Both the position numbers and the translations under genes were made by a program. Below, piece after piece: positions 20,008 through 28,525 of a stretch of 64,000 bases of DNA (within the stretch, counting starts at the first letter, position 1; the number at the start of each line of letters is the position of its first letter). A model generated the notes under the pieces. The model did no database searches. It was not told the origin of the DNA and was given only the letters and a program-made list of their open reading frames with translations. The stretch comes from Bacteroidota bacterium (GTDB lineage: Bacteria; Bacteroidota; Bacteroidia; Chitinophagales; Chitinophagaceae): assembly GCA_023428755.1 (NCBI GenBank), contig JAEYWX010000015.1:186001-250000 (forward strand), given 5' to 3'.

Positions 20008-22755
20008 TTATTCAAACAACCAATCAATATTTTTACTCTTGGCATCACTCATCAGCATCGCATCATACACAGGAATTACCTGTGCGCCATCAACAAATCC
20101 CAACACCAGGCAAACTCCCCTCGGCAATTTCAGCGTGTGCGATCCTGCTTTAAATGAATAAGTATGAATATTCACAGGCGGCAATCCTTCAATGGCAATA
20201 GCGTTCGATATTTTTATTTCTGCTTGTCCATAATCATCGGCGCTTGCATTCGTTTCCAGTTCAGGCGCTTTTGTAAATACCGTATCAGTCGTGAATGCAG
20301 CCCGTTGGGTTTTGAAGTACCCCACTAATATTTTCACCGGCTTATCGGTATAAAAATTAATCTCAGTTTGTTCTCGTAACTGTTGCCGGAATGAAAGCTG
20401 TACTGCTTTCATGCCTTTCAACTCCGGTGCCAATTGTTTAATACGGAAACTTGTATCACTGAAGACTATTGCGCCTTCGTTCAATACAACCGGAACATGA
20501 TTCAGTTTTGCATCAACCTGTAAAAAAGGTTTGCGTTCTTTTACCGTTGTGTTTGATGTATTTTTTAATGAATCTATTTTATACCTGAAGGTTTTGAGCT
20601 CAGTTTCAAATACAGGCACCATTTCAGTCCAATGTTTAAAGGTTGCATCTACACCCCGCATGGGGATTTTCCGTTGTGAAGTTTGCATACTATTGGCATA
20701 GAGATAGGTGTCAGCGGTTAATCCTGCCAGTTCTTTGTACTCACTCACACTTTTCTCCAGCATAGGTACAGCCAGTTCCAGATCTTTTACATTGCTGCTG
20801 TATTTGTATTTCAGCAACTGAATTGCCGCCTGCACTTTGTAACTGAAATGTGAAGCCATTGCCCGATAGCAATACATATCGTTGACAATACGATTGAATT
20901 CATCTTTATTCTTTGTTACTCTCCTGGACACTTCCATTATAGCAACTACTGCTTTATTTCCGTGCGACACAACTTCTGAAGCAATTTGTGTTGGCGTTTC
21001 ACCTACATGCTTAATTCCTTTTTGCTGTTTATCTGCATAATCCAGTATCATTTCTCCTTCCGGAGCTTCTGCATCATACAACAACGTAAACAACCCATAA
21101 CGGAACGGATTGATGAGTTGTGTCATCAGCATGCCCAGCGTTAACGTCTGACGATTACCATCGGTAATACCAAAACGACGCAACAGCTTTGGAGCGATCT
21201 CACCACTCTCCTCATACGCTGTTAATATTCTTCTTCCATCCGCTTCACTGCAACCGAACTTCGATGCCAGCTGCCTGCTCCAGTAAATAATTTCTTCTTC
21301 ACGGTTGCGCTTTGCTTTCCATGCATAACGACTCCATGCGCTGTACCATATCCAGTCACGTTCAATTTGTAATAAACGTTTTCCCTTTACGCTATCGGCG
21401 CTGTAAGGCCAATCCCAATAAGAAGCCTGCGGATATAAATGCAACCCATTTCCACCCATCACTTCATGCATACCAATCACACTCTGCTGAATAAAATCAG
21501 GCGAACCATAACGAAATGGTTCAAGGTTGGCAAGGATGTGTACGTTTTCAATCTGCACACTGCCGAGTTTGCTTAATGTCTGGTGCAACTCGGCCCATGT
21601 TCCTCTTGGTCGTGCATAGGTCAATGCTTCTCCGTTGAACTTTGCTTCGGTATATAAATTTTTATAGAGTGGTAATGATGCACGCATCACTCCCGGAGCA
21701 TCCGTATCATGTGCACGCAACACGATTGGCGGCTCTTCTGTTTTGTTCAATGCTTTCAATCCATCTTTTACACCGGGGATAATTGTTTTCGTGAACCATT
21801 CAATATCATCATTGCCCACACCTTCCATGGCTTCACCCAAACAAACCATTAAACCAACGTTAGGATATTTTTCAACAAATGCTGCAATGGATTTCCGTGT
21901 ATAATCGGCGATCAATGGAATGATGGGACGTTCACGTTCCTGTGTTTTGATCTTGTGATGTTCAGCAAATGGCTTTGATACAATGATGTTGTAAAACATT
22001 TGTATCACCCAGATGCCACGCTTATCGGCTTCGGTTGTTAAGAAGCGATAAATCTCTTCATTCTTTTTAAATGTTGCTTCATCCACTTCCACTGCATAGG
22101 GATAATCTTTCAGCTTCACCAACGATGCAAACGGGTGACCGTTCCAGAGATACAAGGAATTCATACGGTTTGCCAGCATTGAATCGAGGTACTGTATCCA
22201 TAGTTTTTTATCGTAGAACCAGGGAAAGGTTTCAGGTGTGTAAGGATATTCGTACACATTTCTGCCGGGCAGGTAATAAGGTTTTTGTACACCGATGCAA
22301 GCACCACGTAATACCATTTCCGGAGCGTCTTTAAATTCAATATTAGAAGGCAACCCTTCAGCAGCTTTAATTCTATCAGCTAATTCAAGGCAACCATACA
22401 ATGCTCCGGATTCGTCTGCACCATCAATAAAAATTGCCTTTCCCTTTGATAGAATTGAAAATCCTTCCTTTGGCATTTTTGCAAGGATTCTAGTATTTAC
22501 AGTTTTTTTATTATGCTTGGAGGTAATAAAAATGACTTGCGATTTTGTTAAGAAACTTTCGTCATTTACTTGCTTGGCATCAAACCCATATTTTTTTAAA
22601 GCATACTTCAGTTTATCTACACCAAACTTTACTCTTGGGCTTATAATTTTCTCCGTAATAATATAAACAACCTTACTTGGGCTTTGCGCATTCAAGTTGA
22701 CAGCTAAGCCTATGCACAAAACAAATAGTATGAGTATGTGTTTTTTTAGTCTCAT
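20008..22755 (-). CDS. Secreted GH67/GH20-like (beta/alpha)8 glycosidase, family uncertain
   Basis: This exported protein has 915 residues (signal peptide ending NLNAQ). The first 110 residues look like the accessory alpha/beta domain that precedes GH67 and GH20 barrels (FGVDKLKYALKKYG, GADESGALYGCLELADRI). A probable barrel follows, with YLWNGHPF, VIQMFYNII, LMVCLGEAMEGVGNDD and ANLEPFRYGSP. The acidic clusters near LGEAMEG and AHDTDAPG could be catalytic, but I cannot assign them. The C-terminal half is helical and ends in a beta-domain. By context it should act on an acidic or acetylated pectic side chain such as a glucuronide. It is one base from the pectate lyase, so the two are co-transcribed. 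Confidence 0.7.
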   Translation of the reverse strand: MRLKKHILILFVLCIGLAVNLNAQSPSKVVYIITEKIISPRVKFGVDKLKYALKKYGFDAKQVNDESFLTKSQVIFITSKHNKKTVNTRILAKMPKEGFSILSKGKAIFIDGADESGALYGCLELADRIKAAEGLPSNIEFKDAPEMVLRGACIGVQKPYYLPGRNVYEYPYTPETFPWFYDKKLWIQYLDSMLANRMNSLYLWNGHPFASLVKLKDYPYAVEVDEATFKKNEEIYRFLTTEADKRGIWVIQMFYNIIVSKPFAEHHKIKTQERERPIIPLIADYTRKSIAAFVEKYPNVGLMVCLGEAMEGVGNDDIEWFTKTIIPGVKDGLKALNKTEEPPIVLRAHDTDAPGVMRASLPLYKNLYTEAKFNGEALTYARPRGTWAELHQTLSKLGSVQIENVHILANLEPFRYGSPDFIQQSVIGMHEVMGGNGLHLYPQASYWDWPYSADSVKGKRLLQIERDWIWYSAWSRYAWKAKRNREEEIIYWSRQLASKFGCSEADGRRILTAYEESGEIAPKLLRRFGITDGNRQTLTLGMLMTQLINPFRYGLFTLLYDAEAPEGEMILDYADKQQKGIKHVGETPTQIASEVVSHGNKAVVAIMEVSRRVTKNKDEFNRIVNDMYCYRAMASHFSYKVQAAIQLLKYKYSSNVKDLELAVPMLEKSVSEYKELAGLTADTYLYANSMQTSQRKIPMRGVDATFKHWTEMVPVFETELKTFRYKIDSLKNTSNTTVKERKPFLQVDAKLNHVPVVLNEGAIVFSDTSFRIKQLAPELKGMKAVQLSFRQQLREQTEINFYTDKPVKILVGYFKTQRAAFTTDTVFTKAPELETNASADDYGQAEIKISNAIAIEGLPPVNIHTYSFKAGSHTLKLPRGVCLVLGFVDGAQVIPVYDAMLMSDAKSKNIDWLFE

Positions 22756-22756
22756 G

Positions 22757-24142
22757 TTACTTCACCTGCACTAATTCGTTTAAATAAATTTCCAGCATGG
22801 TATATCCGCTGGCGTCTGTCTTGTTTCTGTCGGAAGCATCGTTGGGGTTCAATCCCTTTTTTGTTTCCCATGCATCGGGCATACCATCTTTATCTGTATC
22901 AACAGGTGCGGGAGCAGATTTATATTCGGCCCAGCCACCTACTGCCAACGGACTATCAATAATTCCGGGCTTGCCAAATACGCCTTTGCCTACAGCAGTA
23001 CCTGTTCTTGCTTCATTTACTACACGTTCATCTGTTGCATCACGTTTTGGAAAAATAGCGCCGGCATAACGCAGAACATTTTCATACGCATCCTTTGCTG
23101 TTTCAACCGGCAATGCAACATTTACCGGAAATGCTTTTTCTGAAATTGCATGTGAAGGAAACCCTTGCGCTTTCAGATCAACACCGTTTGCATTCCTTTT
23201 TGTCAATGCCTTGTCGCCTTCCATGATATTGCCATCAACAAACCACTGCCCCGTTCTTTTGCTCACTTCTTTTTGATAAGATGCATTGACAAATTTTAAT
23301 TCCGAAGAAGTCGCAGGGCCGGGCTTGTAATAATTGTTAACGATGTTTACCTGCGATACGCCGCCTGCAATATTTACTTCACCACCATACGCTGCATTGG
23401 CATTACCCCAGTTGTAGATGACATTATTCCTGTAATCGATCAACGCAATGGTATCATGCGCTCTTGCACCATTAAAACGAACTGCTCTGCTGTTAAGATG
23501 CGCCAATAAATTATGATGATAGCTTGCGTATTGCCCACCCCACACACCACCGTATGAACGATGTCCTTTCTGATGACCTGCTTCATACAAACCTTCGCTT
23601 ACAATACACCATTGTACTGTTACATTTTTGGTATCGTACATGGCTGCACATTCTTCGTTGGCCCAACTGAAACTGCAGTGATCAATAATTACATCATGAC
23701 AGTTCTCCATATCAAAACCATACAATCCCGTTTTTAATGTACCACCGGGGCGTGAACGGATATAACGGATAATGATATTACCGTGATTACCTTTCGCAGA
23801 AGCACCATTTAAAATGAGTGATTGATTTTTTAAACAGATGCCATCACCGGGAGCTGTTTGTCCGGCAATGGTTAAGTTGGAACGTTTGATCTGAATTTTT
23901 GATTGCAGTTCAATAATACCGGATACTGCAAACACTACTGTCAACGGTTCGCCGGGATATTGTTCCAATGCCCAGCGGAAACTTCCTTCGCCACTATCGT
24001 TGACATTTGTTACTGCAACTACTTGTCCGCCTCTTCCGCCTGTTGCATATTTACCAAAACCTTCTGCACCGGGGAATGCAACTTGTTGTGCAAACAAATA
24101 TTGAGTAAAAAATAAAAATGCAATTACCAGTTGTTGTTTCAT
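22757..24142 (-). CDS. PL1-type pectate lyase, secreted
   Basis: This 461-residue right-handed beta-helix lyase cleaves polygalacturonate by beta-elimination. A signal peptide ends YLFAQQ. The mature start VAFPGAEGFGKYATGGRGG is typical of Bacteroidota PL1. It continues with VFAVSGIIEL, SNLTIAGQTAPGDG, IIRYIRSRPG, DVIIDHCSFSWANEE and the late RFNGARAHDTIALIDYRNN arginine segment. The C-terminus has a calcium-binding thrombospondin-3-like motif (DTDKDGMPDAWE). It is the first gene after the inverted-repeat element at 24174-24266 and probably begins the degradative part of the locus. It sets the substrate class as pectin. Confidence 0.93.
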   Translation of the reverse strand: MKQQLVIAFLFFTQYLFAQQVAFPGAEGFGKYATGGRGGQVVAVTNVNDSGEGSFRWALEQYPGEPLTVVFAVSGIIELQSKIQIKRSNLTIAGQTAPGDGICLKNQSLILNGASAKGNHGNIIIRYIRSRPGGTLKTGLYGFDMENCHDVIIDHCSFSWANEECAAMYDTKNVTVQWCIVSEGLYEAGHQKGHRSYGGVWGGQYASYHHNLLAHLNSRAVRFNGARAHDTIALIDYRNNVIYNWGNANAAYGGEVNIAGGVSQVNIVNNYYKPGPATSSELKFVNASYQKEVSKRTGQWFVDGNIMEGDKALTKRNANGVDLKAQGFPSHAISEKAFPVNVALPVETAKDAYENVLRYAGAIFPKRDATDERVVNEARTGTAVGKGVFGKPGIIDSPLAVGGWAEYKSAPAPVDTDKDGMPDAWETKKGLNPNDASDRNKTDASGYTMLEIYLNELVQVK

Positions 24143-24173
24143 TACAATCTTTTCTTTAAAATTTTTTTTGCAA

Positions 24174-24266
24174 CCCCGTCAGCGGTTGAAAACCCTGACG
24201 GCGGTTGAAGTAGGATTATAAAAAATATCTATGACCACGACGGGGCTGATAGCCGCCGTCAGGGTT
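24174..24266. repeat. Nested inverted-repeat element (REP/MITE-like)
   Basis: A perfect 14-base inverted repeat (AACCCTGACGGCGG at 24191-24204 and its complement at 24253-24266, 48-base loop) sits inside a second pair (CCCCGTC at 24174-24180 and GACGGGG near 24239-24245). It fills most of the gap between the pectate lyase start and the Gfo/Idh stop, the boundary between the catabolic operon and the glycosidase genes. It could fold into a cruciform and act as terminator or mRNA barrier. There is no coding potential. Confidence 0.7.
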
Positions 24267-24268
24267 AA

Positions 24269-25360
24269 TCAAATTAAATCGTTGGGCTTAATACCGCCTT
24301 TTTCACCACTGATGTAAGCCGCTTCCGTACATGCCATGGTGTGAATACAATCTTCAACAGCATTATCAGGTTTTTCAATTTTACCTGCGGCTGCCAGCAT
24401 CAGTTGTTCCATACTGCCAATGAATGCATGCGGAAACCAACTGCCTTCAATTTTCTTTTGTTGCCATTGTGGTTCTTTTCCATCTTCCAAAAACACATAC
24501 TCAAAATTGTCGGCTTCACCACGTGGATAATTGATGAGTGCGCCAAAGTTGATGAGCACAGCACCTTTTGTTCCTTCGAACTTGATATATGATTGTTGTT
24601 TGGGTGTACCGTAGTTATGACAATGATTAGTGAGAATATTTGCACGGATCATATCACCATAATCCATGATGATGTTGCTGCGTACCGATGCCAGTGCCGG
24701 CATACTCGGATGCTTGGTCGATTTCGCATACACCGATACCGGGTTGCCAAGTATATGGCGCACAAGATCGATATAATGAATACTGTGATAAAGAATTTCC
24801 ACACGAGGCGATGCCATTAAGAAATCCCACAGGTGCCAGGGCGTGTATACGTTTACGTTTACTTCAATATCGTTGATGTCGCCAAGCAATCCATCCGCCA
24901 TCATACTTTTCATTTCAAGAATGTATGGCGCATAACGTAATTGAAAATTAACCGCAGCATTCAGTTTTTTTGCTTTGCAGATCGATAGTATTTTTTTTGC
25001 TGCATCGAGATCTTCACCCATTGGTTTTTGCAACAGCACAGCTGCGCCATCAGGTAATTGTTCCAGTAATGGAATCAATGCCGGACCAGGTACTGCAATA
25101 TCAATGATCGCATTTGCTGGTAATTCTTTCAGCAATTCTTCCGGGCTTGCAAATACTTGTTTAATACCAAAACGTTCAGCTGTTGCCCGTGCTTTTGCAG
25201 GATCAATATCACAAATACCCTGCACATTAAAATCTGCTAACATATATGCAGGTAGATGTGCGGCGTTTACAATTCCACCTGCACCTATTATGAAAATGGG
25301 CAATTGTGCTGAAGCGATATCTCTTTGATGATTTGTCATTTCAACTTTCTCTTTATTCAA
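24269..25360 (-). CDS. Gfo/Idh/MocA-family oxidoreductase
   Basis: This 363-residue NAD(P)-dependent sugar dehydrogenase has a Rossmann fold with IIGAGGIVNAAHLPAYM and the Gfo/Idh lysine motif LLQKPMGEDLD. The C-terminal domain has HSIHYIDLVRHILG, whose histidine and aspartate match the usual catalytic positions. It is cytosolic. The ORF overlaps the end of the RhaT gene by 8 bases, so the two are translationally coupled; an internal ATG at 25339 (MTNHQRD) would remove the overlap. Together with the lactonase upstream it could oxidise the imported sugar at C1 or oxidise a later intermediate. Substrate unknown. Confidence 0.88.
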   Translation of the reverse strand: MNKEKVEMTNHQRDIASAQLPIFIIGAGGIVNAAHLPAYMLADFNVQGICDIDPAKARATAERFGIKQVFASPEELLKELPANAIIDIAVPGPALIPLLEQLPDGAAVLLQKPMGEDLDAAKKILSICKAKKLNAAVNFQLRYAPYILEMKSMMADGLLGDINDIEVNVNVYTPWHLWDFLMASPRVEILYHSIHYIDLVRHILGNPVSVYAKSTKHPSMPALASVRSNIIMDYGDMIRANILTNHCHNYGTPKQQSYIKFEGTKGAVLINFGALINYPRGEADNFEYVFLEDGKEPQWQQKKIEGSWFPHAFIGSMEQLMLAAAGKIEKPDNAVEDCIHTMACTEAAYISGEKGGIKPNDLI

Positions 25361-26390
25361 CTGCTCCCAATTTATTACCGTAGGTTAACAGCAATACTGC
25401 TGTAATCAATATCACAATAGCAACAGCCAGCAAACGAATTGTTTTGTTACTGCTGCTTTTCCATTCTTTTAGTAACAACCCTGTTACTGCGCTTAACAAT
25501 ACCAGCAGGATCATGTGAATGGCCCAACTGCTGAATTCGAATTTCCCCATGCGTACATGTCCTAAACCATAAAAGAAAAATTGGCCATACCACAACAAAC
25601 CTGTTAAGACCGACATGAGATAGTTCATCCCTAATCCGCCTTCGCCTTTTGTTGTATACTCGCCAAATGTTTTTTCTTTACGATGCAGGTACAAACAATA
25701 GATCATGGTACTGATGAACGCACCTGTGTTAGAAAAAATATAGATCACATTGCCCTGAAAATTTCCTGCACCATATTTTGCTGCCACATCGGCAATAGGT
25801 TGCCCCTGGTTCAATGAAAAGCCATACAAAGCAGATAACACACCGGCAAGTAAACACAAAGGCAATCCTTTTGAAAGGGAGAAAACAGATTCTGTTTTTG
25901 CCTGCTGTTCAATATCTTTTTCTTTGCTGCGACCAGCCAATCCACAAACAGCAATACCAAATGCCCCCATGGTTACACCGCTTATTAAATAACCTGAGCC
26001 GCTGCCTGATAATACTTCACCCAACGTACCGGCAACCAATGGCGGCAATAATGTACCCAACACACAACTGATACCTACTGATATTGCATAGGTCAATGAA
26101 AATCCTACATAACGTATGGCAATACCAAAGGCAGTACCGCCCACACCATAAGCAATGCCCAATAAAAAACTACGCTGCATGGCGCTCGCCGGCGCTTCTT
26201 TTAATACGGTTACTAATTGAGGAATGGTTAAGTAAGCAATTACCAATGGCAAGATGAACCAACACACAGCTGCCTGTGCCAGCCAATATGTTTGCCAGCT
26301 CCATCCTTTTACTTTTTTCTGCGGTGTATAGCACAGCGATGCACTTGAAGCGCCCACAGCATGAAACAAAACTCCGTTAATAACTTCCAT
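25353..26390 (-). CDS. rhaT: RhaT-family L-rhamnose/H+ symporter
   Basis: This is a 345-residue inner-membrane protein, almost the same length as the Escherichia coli RhaT (344). It starts INGVLFHAVGASSASLCYTPQKKVKGWSW, closely like RhaT. About ten membrane segments follow, including AVCWFILPLVIAYL, YAISVGISCVLGTLLPPLV, IYCLYL and LLVLLSAVTGLLL. It should carry L-rhamnose, or a related 6-deoxysugar such as L-fucose, released by the GH78 and GH95 enzymes. No rhamnose isomerase, kinase or aldolase (RhaABD) is present in the window, which is why the oxidative genes around it are of interest. It is followed with overlap by the Gfo/Idh gene. Confidence 0.92.
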   Translation of the reverse strand: MEVINGVLFHAVGASSASLCYTPQKKVKGWSWQTYWLAQAAVCWFILPLVIAYLTIPQLVTVLKEAPASAMQRSFLLGIAYGVGGTAFGIAIRYVGFSLTYAISVGISCVLGTLLPPLVAGTLGEVLSGSGSGYLISGVTMGAFGIAVCGLAGRSKEKDIEQQAKTESVFSLSKGLPLCLLAGVLSALYGFSLNQGQPIADVAAKYGAGNFQGNVIYIFSNTGAFISTMIYCLYLHRKEKTFGEYTTKGEGGLGMNYLMSVLTGLLWYGQFFFYGLGHVRMGKFEFSSWAIHMILLVLLSAVTGLLLKEWKSSSNKTIRLLAVAIVILITAVLLLTYGNKLGAVE

Positions 26391-26407
26391 GTTCTTACGC
26401 AGATGAT

Positions 26408-27256
26408 TTAAAAGGAATAAAAGTTTGCAGCATTGGAATAAAATATTTTTTCCGCTGCTGCTGTATCTACCAATTCATGAATAACATCTTTGTAATTTTT
26501 CAAGGTGTTGCTGTAAGAACCCGCCAGTAACGATACCGGCCAATCGCCGCCAACAAAACAACGATCGGCTCCAAAATTATCTATAGCAAATGCCACATAA
26601 GGTTTTATATCTTCTGCAGTCCACTCATCGCCACGTTGTGCAGTTAATCCCAGTCCTGAAATTTTTGCATAAAAATTTTTATGCTGTGCTGCTTCTTTCA
26701 TCAGCTCTCCCCATCGTCCAAACTGTTCTTTTGCTGCAATGGGTGGTTGATTCAAATGATCGAACACCATTTTCAGATCAGGAACTTTGTTCGCTACTTC
26801 CATTGCAGCTTCTATATGCTCCGGCAAAACACCCACTACATCATAAGGAATATTATGATCGGCAAGTATATGCAGGCTGTTGATGACTGCAGGCTGCAAC
26901 AACCAATATGGATCAGGCTCATCATGTATCAAATGCCGAACGCCTTTGAAATAGTTTTCCCTTCCGTATTTATTATGCAATGCTTTTAATGTAGCATCAG
27001 GATTGGTAAGCGGAAACCAACCAACAATACCCGCAATCCATGTTGTGTTTACTGCCACATGTAACATCCAGTCAGTATCCTCAAAATTATTGGCTGCCTG
27101 TACAAGAATACCTTTTGTAACTCCGCTGCTGTTTCGCTCATGTTCCAGCTCTTCAATACTGTATGTGCGGTTGAGTATAGATGTGTTGCCTTTTAACCAT
27201 GCATATTCTGCCCGGTTAAAATCCCATATATGAACATGTGTATCAGCAAGCATCAT
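26408..27256 (-). CDS. Amidohydrolase-family sugar lactonase (fuconolactonase/rhamnonolactonase-like)
   Basis: This 282-residue TIM-barrel hydrolase of the amidohydrolase-2 (COG3618) type starts with the metal-binding DTHVHIWDF. It continues with WIAGIVGWFPL, GVRHLIHDEPD, MVFDHLNQPP, FYAKISGLG and a final DRCFVGGDWPVS whose aspartate is the usual catalytic base. Relatives hydrolyse L-fucono-, L-rhamnono- or L-galactono-1,4-lactone to the open acid. That fits with the dehydrogenases in this locus in a non-phosphorylative deoxysugar route. It lies 17 bases upstream of rhaT. The sugar acid dehydratase expected for the classic route is not in the window. Confidence 0.85.
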   Translation of the reverse strand: MMLADTHVHIWDFNRAEYAWLKGNTSILNRTYSIEELEHERNSSGVTKGILVQAANNFEDTDWMLHVAVNTTWIAGIVGWFPLTNPDATLKALHNKYGRENYFKGVRHLIHDEPDPYWLLQPAVINSLHILADHNIPYDVVGVLPEHIEAAMEVANKVPDLKMVFDHLNQPPIAAKEQFGRWGELMKEAAQHKNFYAKISGLGLTAQRGDEWTAEDIKPYVAFAIDNFGADRCFVGGDWPVSLLAGSYSNTLKNYKDVIHELVDTAAAEKIFYSNAANFYSF

Positions 27257-27269
27257 CGTTTGTAAATGA

Positions 27270-28439
27270 TCATTTAATAACTGTCTGCAATTGTTCCGTT
27301 ATTCCAAACCTGCGATCAATTTCTGCATTGTGCTCGCCCAATAGCGGTGCGCCTTTGCCGGCTGTAAGTACTTCGCCATCCACTTTTATCGGACAGCGTG
27401 TAGTGGTAACCGACAGTCCGTTACTTGTTTTCACCGTTACTTCCATTTCTAACGAACGGTAACCTTCCTGTTTCACCAATCCATCGTAATCCATTACCGG
27501 TGCACACCAGATATCTGCTTTCTCTAAAATACTGAGCCAAACGGCAGATGGCCTGGTTTTTAAATGATCGGCCAACAGTAGTTTGATCTGATCACGCTGA
27601 CTGAACCAATCGTTGCTGTTGGTAAACTGTTTCAACGGTTCGCATTGCAACAGTTCGGCCAGTGTTGGAATATTGGTCATTGCCAATGCAATGTAATCAT
27701 CATTTGTTTTATAAATACCATAGGGCGCCGCAATGTATGCATGGGCACTGTTCACTGCACCACGCACCGGTAATTGTCGCCCATCGTTGTAATAGCAAGT
27801 CAACACCTCAAACTGAAAATCCAGAATACTTTCCAGCATACTTACCTGTACCAACGCACCTTCGCCCGTTACAGCTTTTTGGTATAATGCCGCCAAAATT
27901 CCCTGTGCAATATGTACGCCTGCCATAATATCCACCACAGCCACACCCATCGGCGTTGGACTTTCATCGTTGTTGTTGCTGAGCCATGTTAACCCTGAAA
28001 CAGATTGCAGCAACAGATCCTGTCCCGGCAAATCTTTCCACGGACCTTCCACTCCATAACCGGTGATCTCTGCATACACTACATCGGGTTTGATCTGTTT
28101 CACCGTTTCATAATCCAAACCAATACGTTCCATTACACCGGGTCGAAAATTATGCATCACCACATCGGCTTTTGTAATGAGTTGTTTTACTTTGAACAGA
28201 TCGTCGGGATTTTTCAGATCGGCTGCATAGCTTTCTTTGTTGCGGTTGATGGCATGAAAAATCGTTGACTCGCCTTCAATCATCACATCACTCACATACA
28301 GTTCACGGCAAATATCACCGCTGCCCGGCCGTTCGATCTTGATCACTTCTGCGCCCATATCGGCCAAACGCAAAGCGGCTGATGGTCCAGAAAGGAACTG
28401 GCTGAAATCGATGATCAATATATCTTTTAAAAGTTTCAT
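27270..28439 (-). CDS. CaiB/BaiF family III CoA-transferase (copy 1)
   Basis: This 389-residue cytosolic enzyme moves CoA between carboxylic acids. It has the family start ILIIDFSQFLSGPSAALRLADMGAEVIKIERP, the middle VVMHNFRPGVMERIGLDY, AEITGYGVEGPW and PGQDLLLQSVSGL. The region that normally holds the catalytic aspartate reads VSMLESILDF, with glutamate where formyl-CoA transferase has aspartate if the columns align as I think. It is similar to the next gene (381 residues), so the pair may form a heteromer, as known for benzylsuccinate and citramalate CoA-transferases. It is 13 bases from the lactonase, which suggests it handles the acid that enzyme produces. Confidence 0.9.
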   Translation of the reverse strand: MKLLKDILIIDFSQFLSGPSAALRLADMGAEVIKIERPGSGDICRELYVSDVMIEGESTIFHAINRNKESYAADLKNPDDLFKVKQLITKADVVMHNFRPGVMERIGLDYETVKQIKPDVVYAEITGYGVEGPWKDLPGQDLLLQSVSGLTWLSNNNDESPTPMGVAVVDIMAGVHIAQGILAALYQKAVTGEGALVQVSMLESILDFQFEVLTCYYNDGRQLPVRGAVNSAHAYIAAPYGIYKTNDDYIALAMTNIPTLAELLQCEPLKQFTNSNDWFSQRDQIKLLLADHLKTRPSAVWLSILEKADIWCAPVMDYDGLVKQEGYRSLEMEVTVKTSNGLSVTTTRCPIKVDGEVLTAGKGAPLLGEHNAEIDRRFGITEQLQTVIK

Positions 28440-28443
28440 TTTG

Positions 28444-28471
28444 TCAATTGTGAATGGTGAATGGTCAATAG
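28444..28471. repeat. Heptameric imperfect tandem repeat (locus B)
   Basis: Four 7-base units of the TGAATGG/TCAATTG type lie between the two CoA-transferase genes. They are the complement of the CATTGAC/CATTCAC units of locus A. A second array with a different unit follows at 28498-28525. Confidence 0.7.
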
Positions 28472-28497
28472 TATATATCAGTTCATAACATCACCCG

Positions 28498-28525
28498 TAA
28501 CGCATAACACCTAACTTATAACTTC
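28498..28525. repeat. Heptameric TAACNNN tandem repeat overlapping a gene end
   Basis: Four consecutive 7-base units begin with TAAC. The last two units cover the stop codon and the final four codons of the downstream-strand CoA-transferase, so the C-terminus of that protein is repeat-encoded. Confidence 0.6.
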
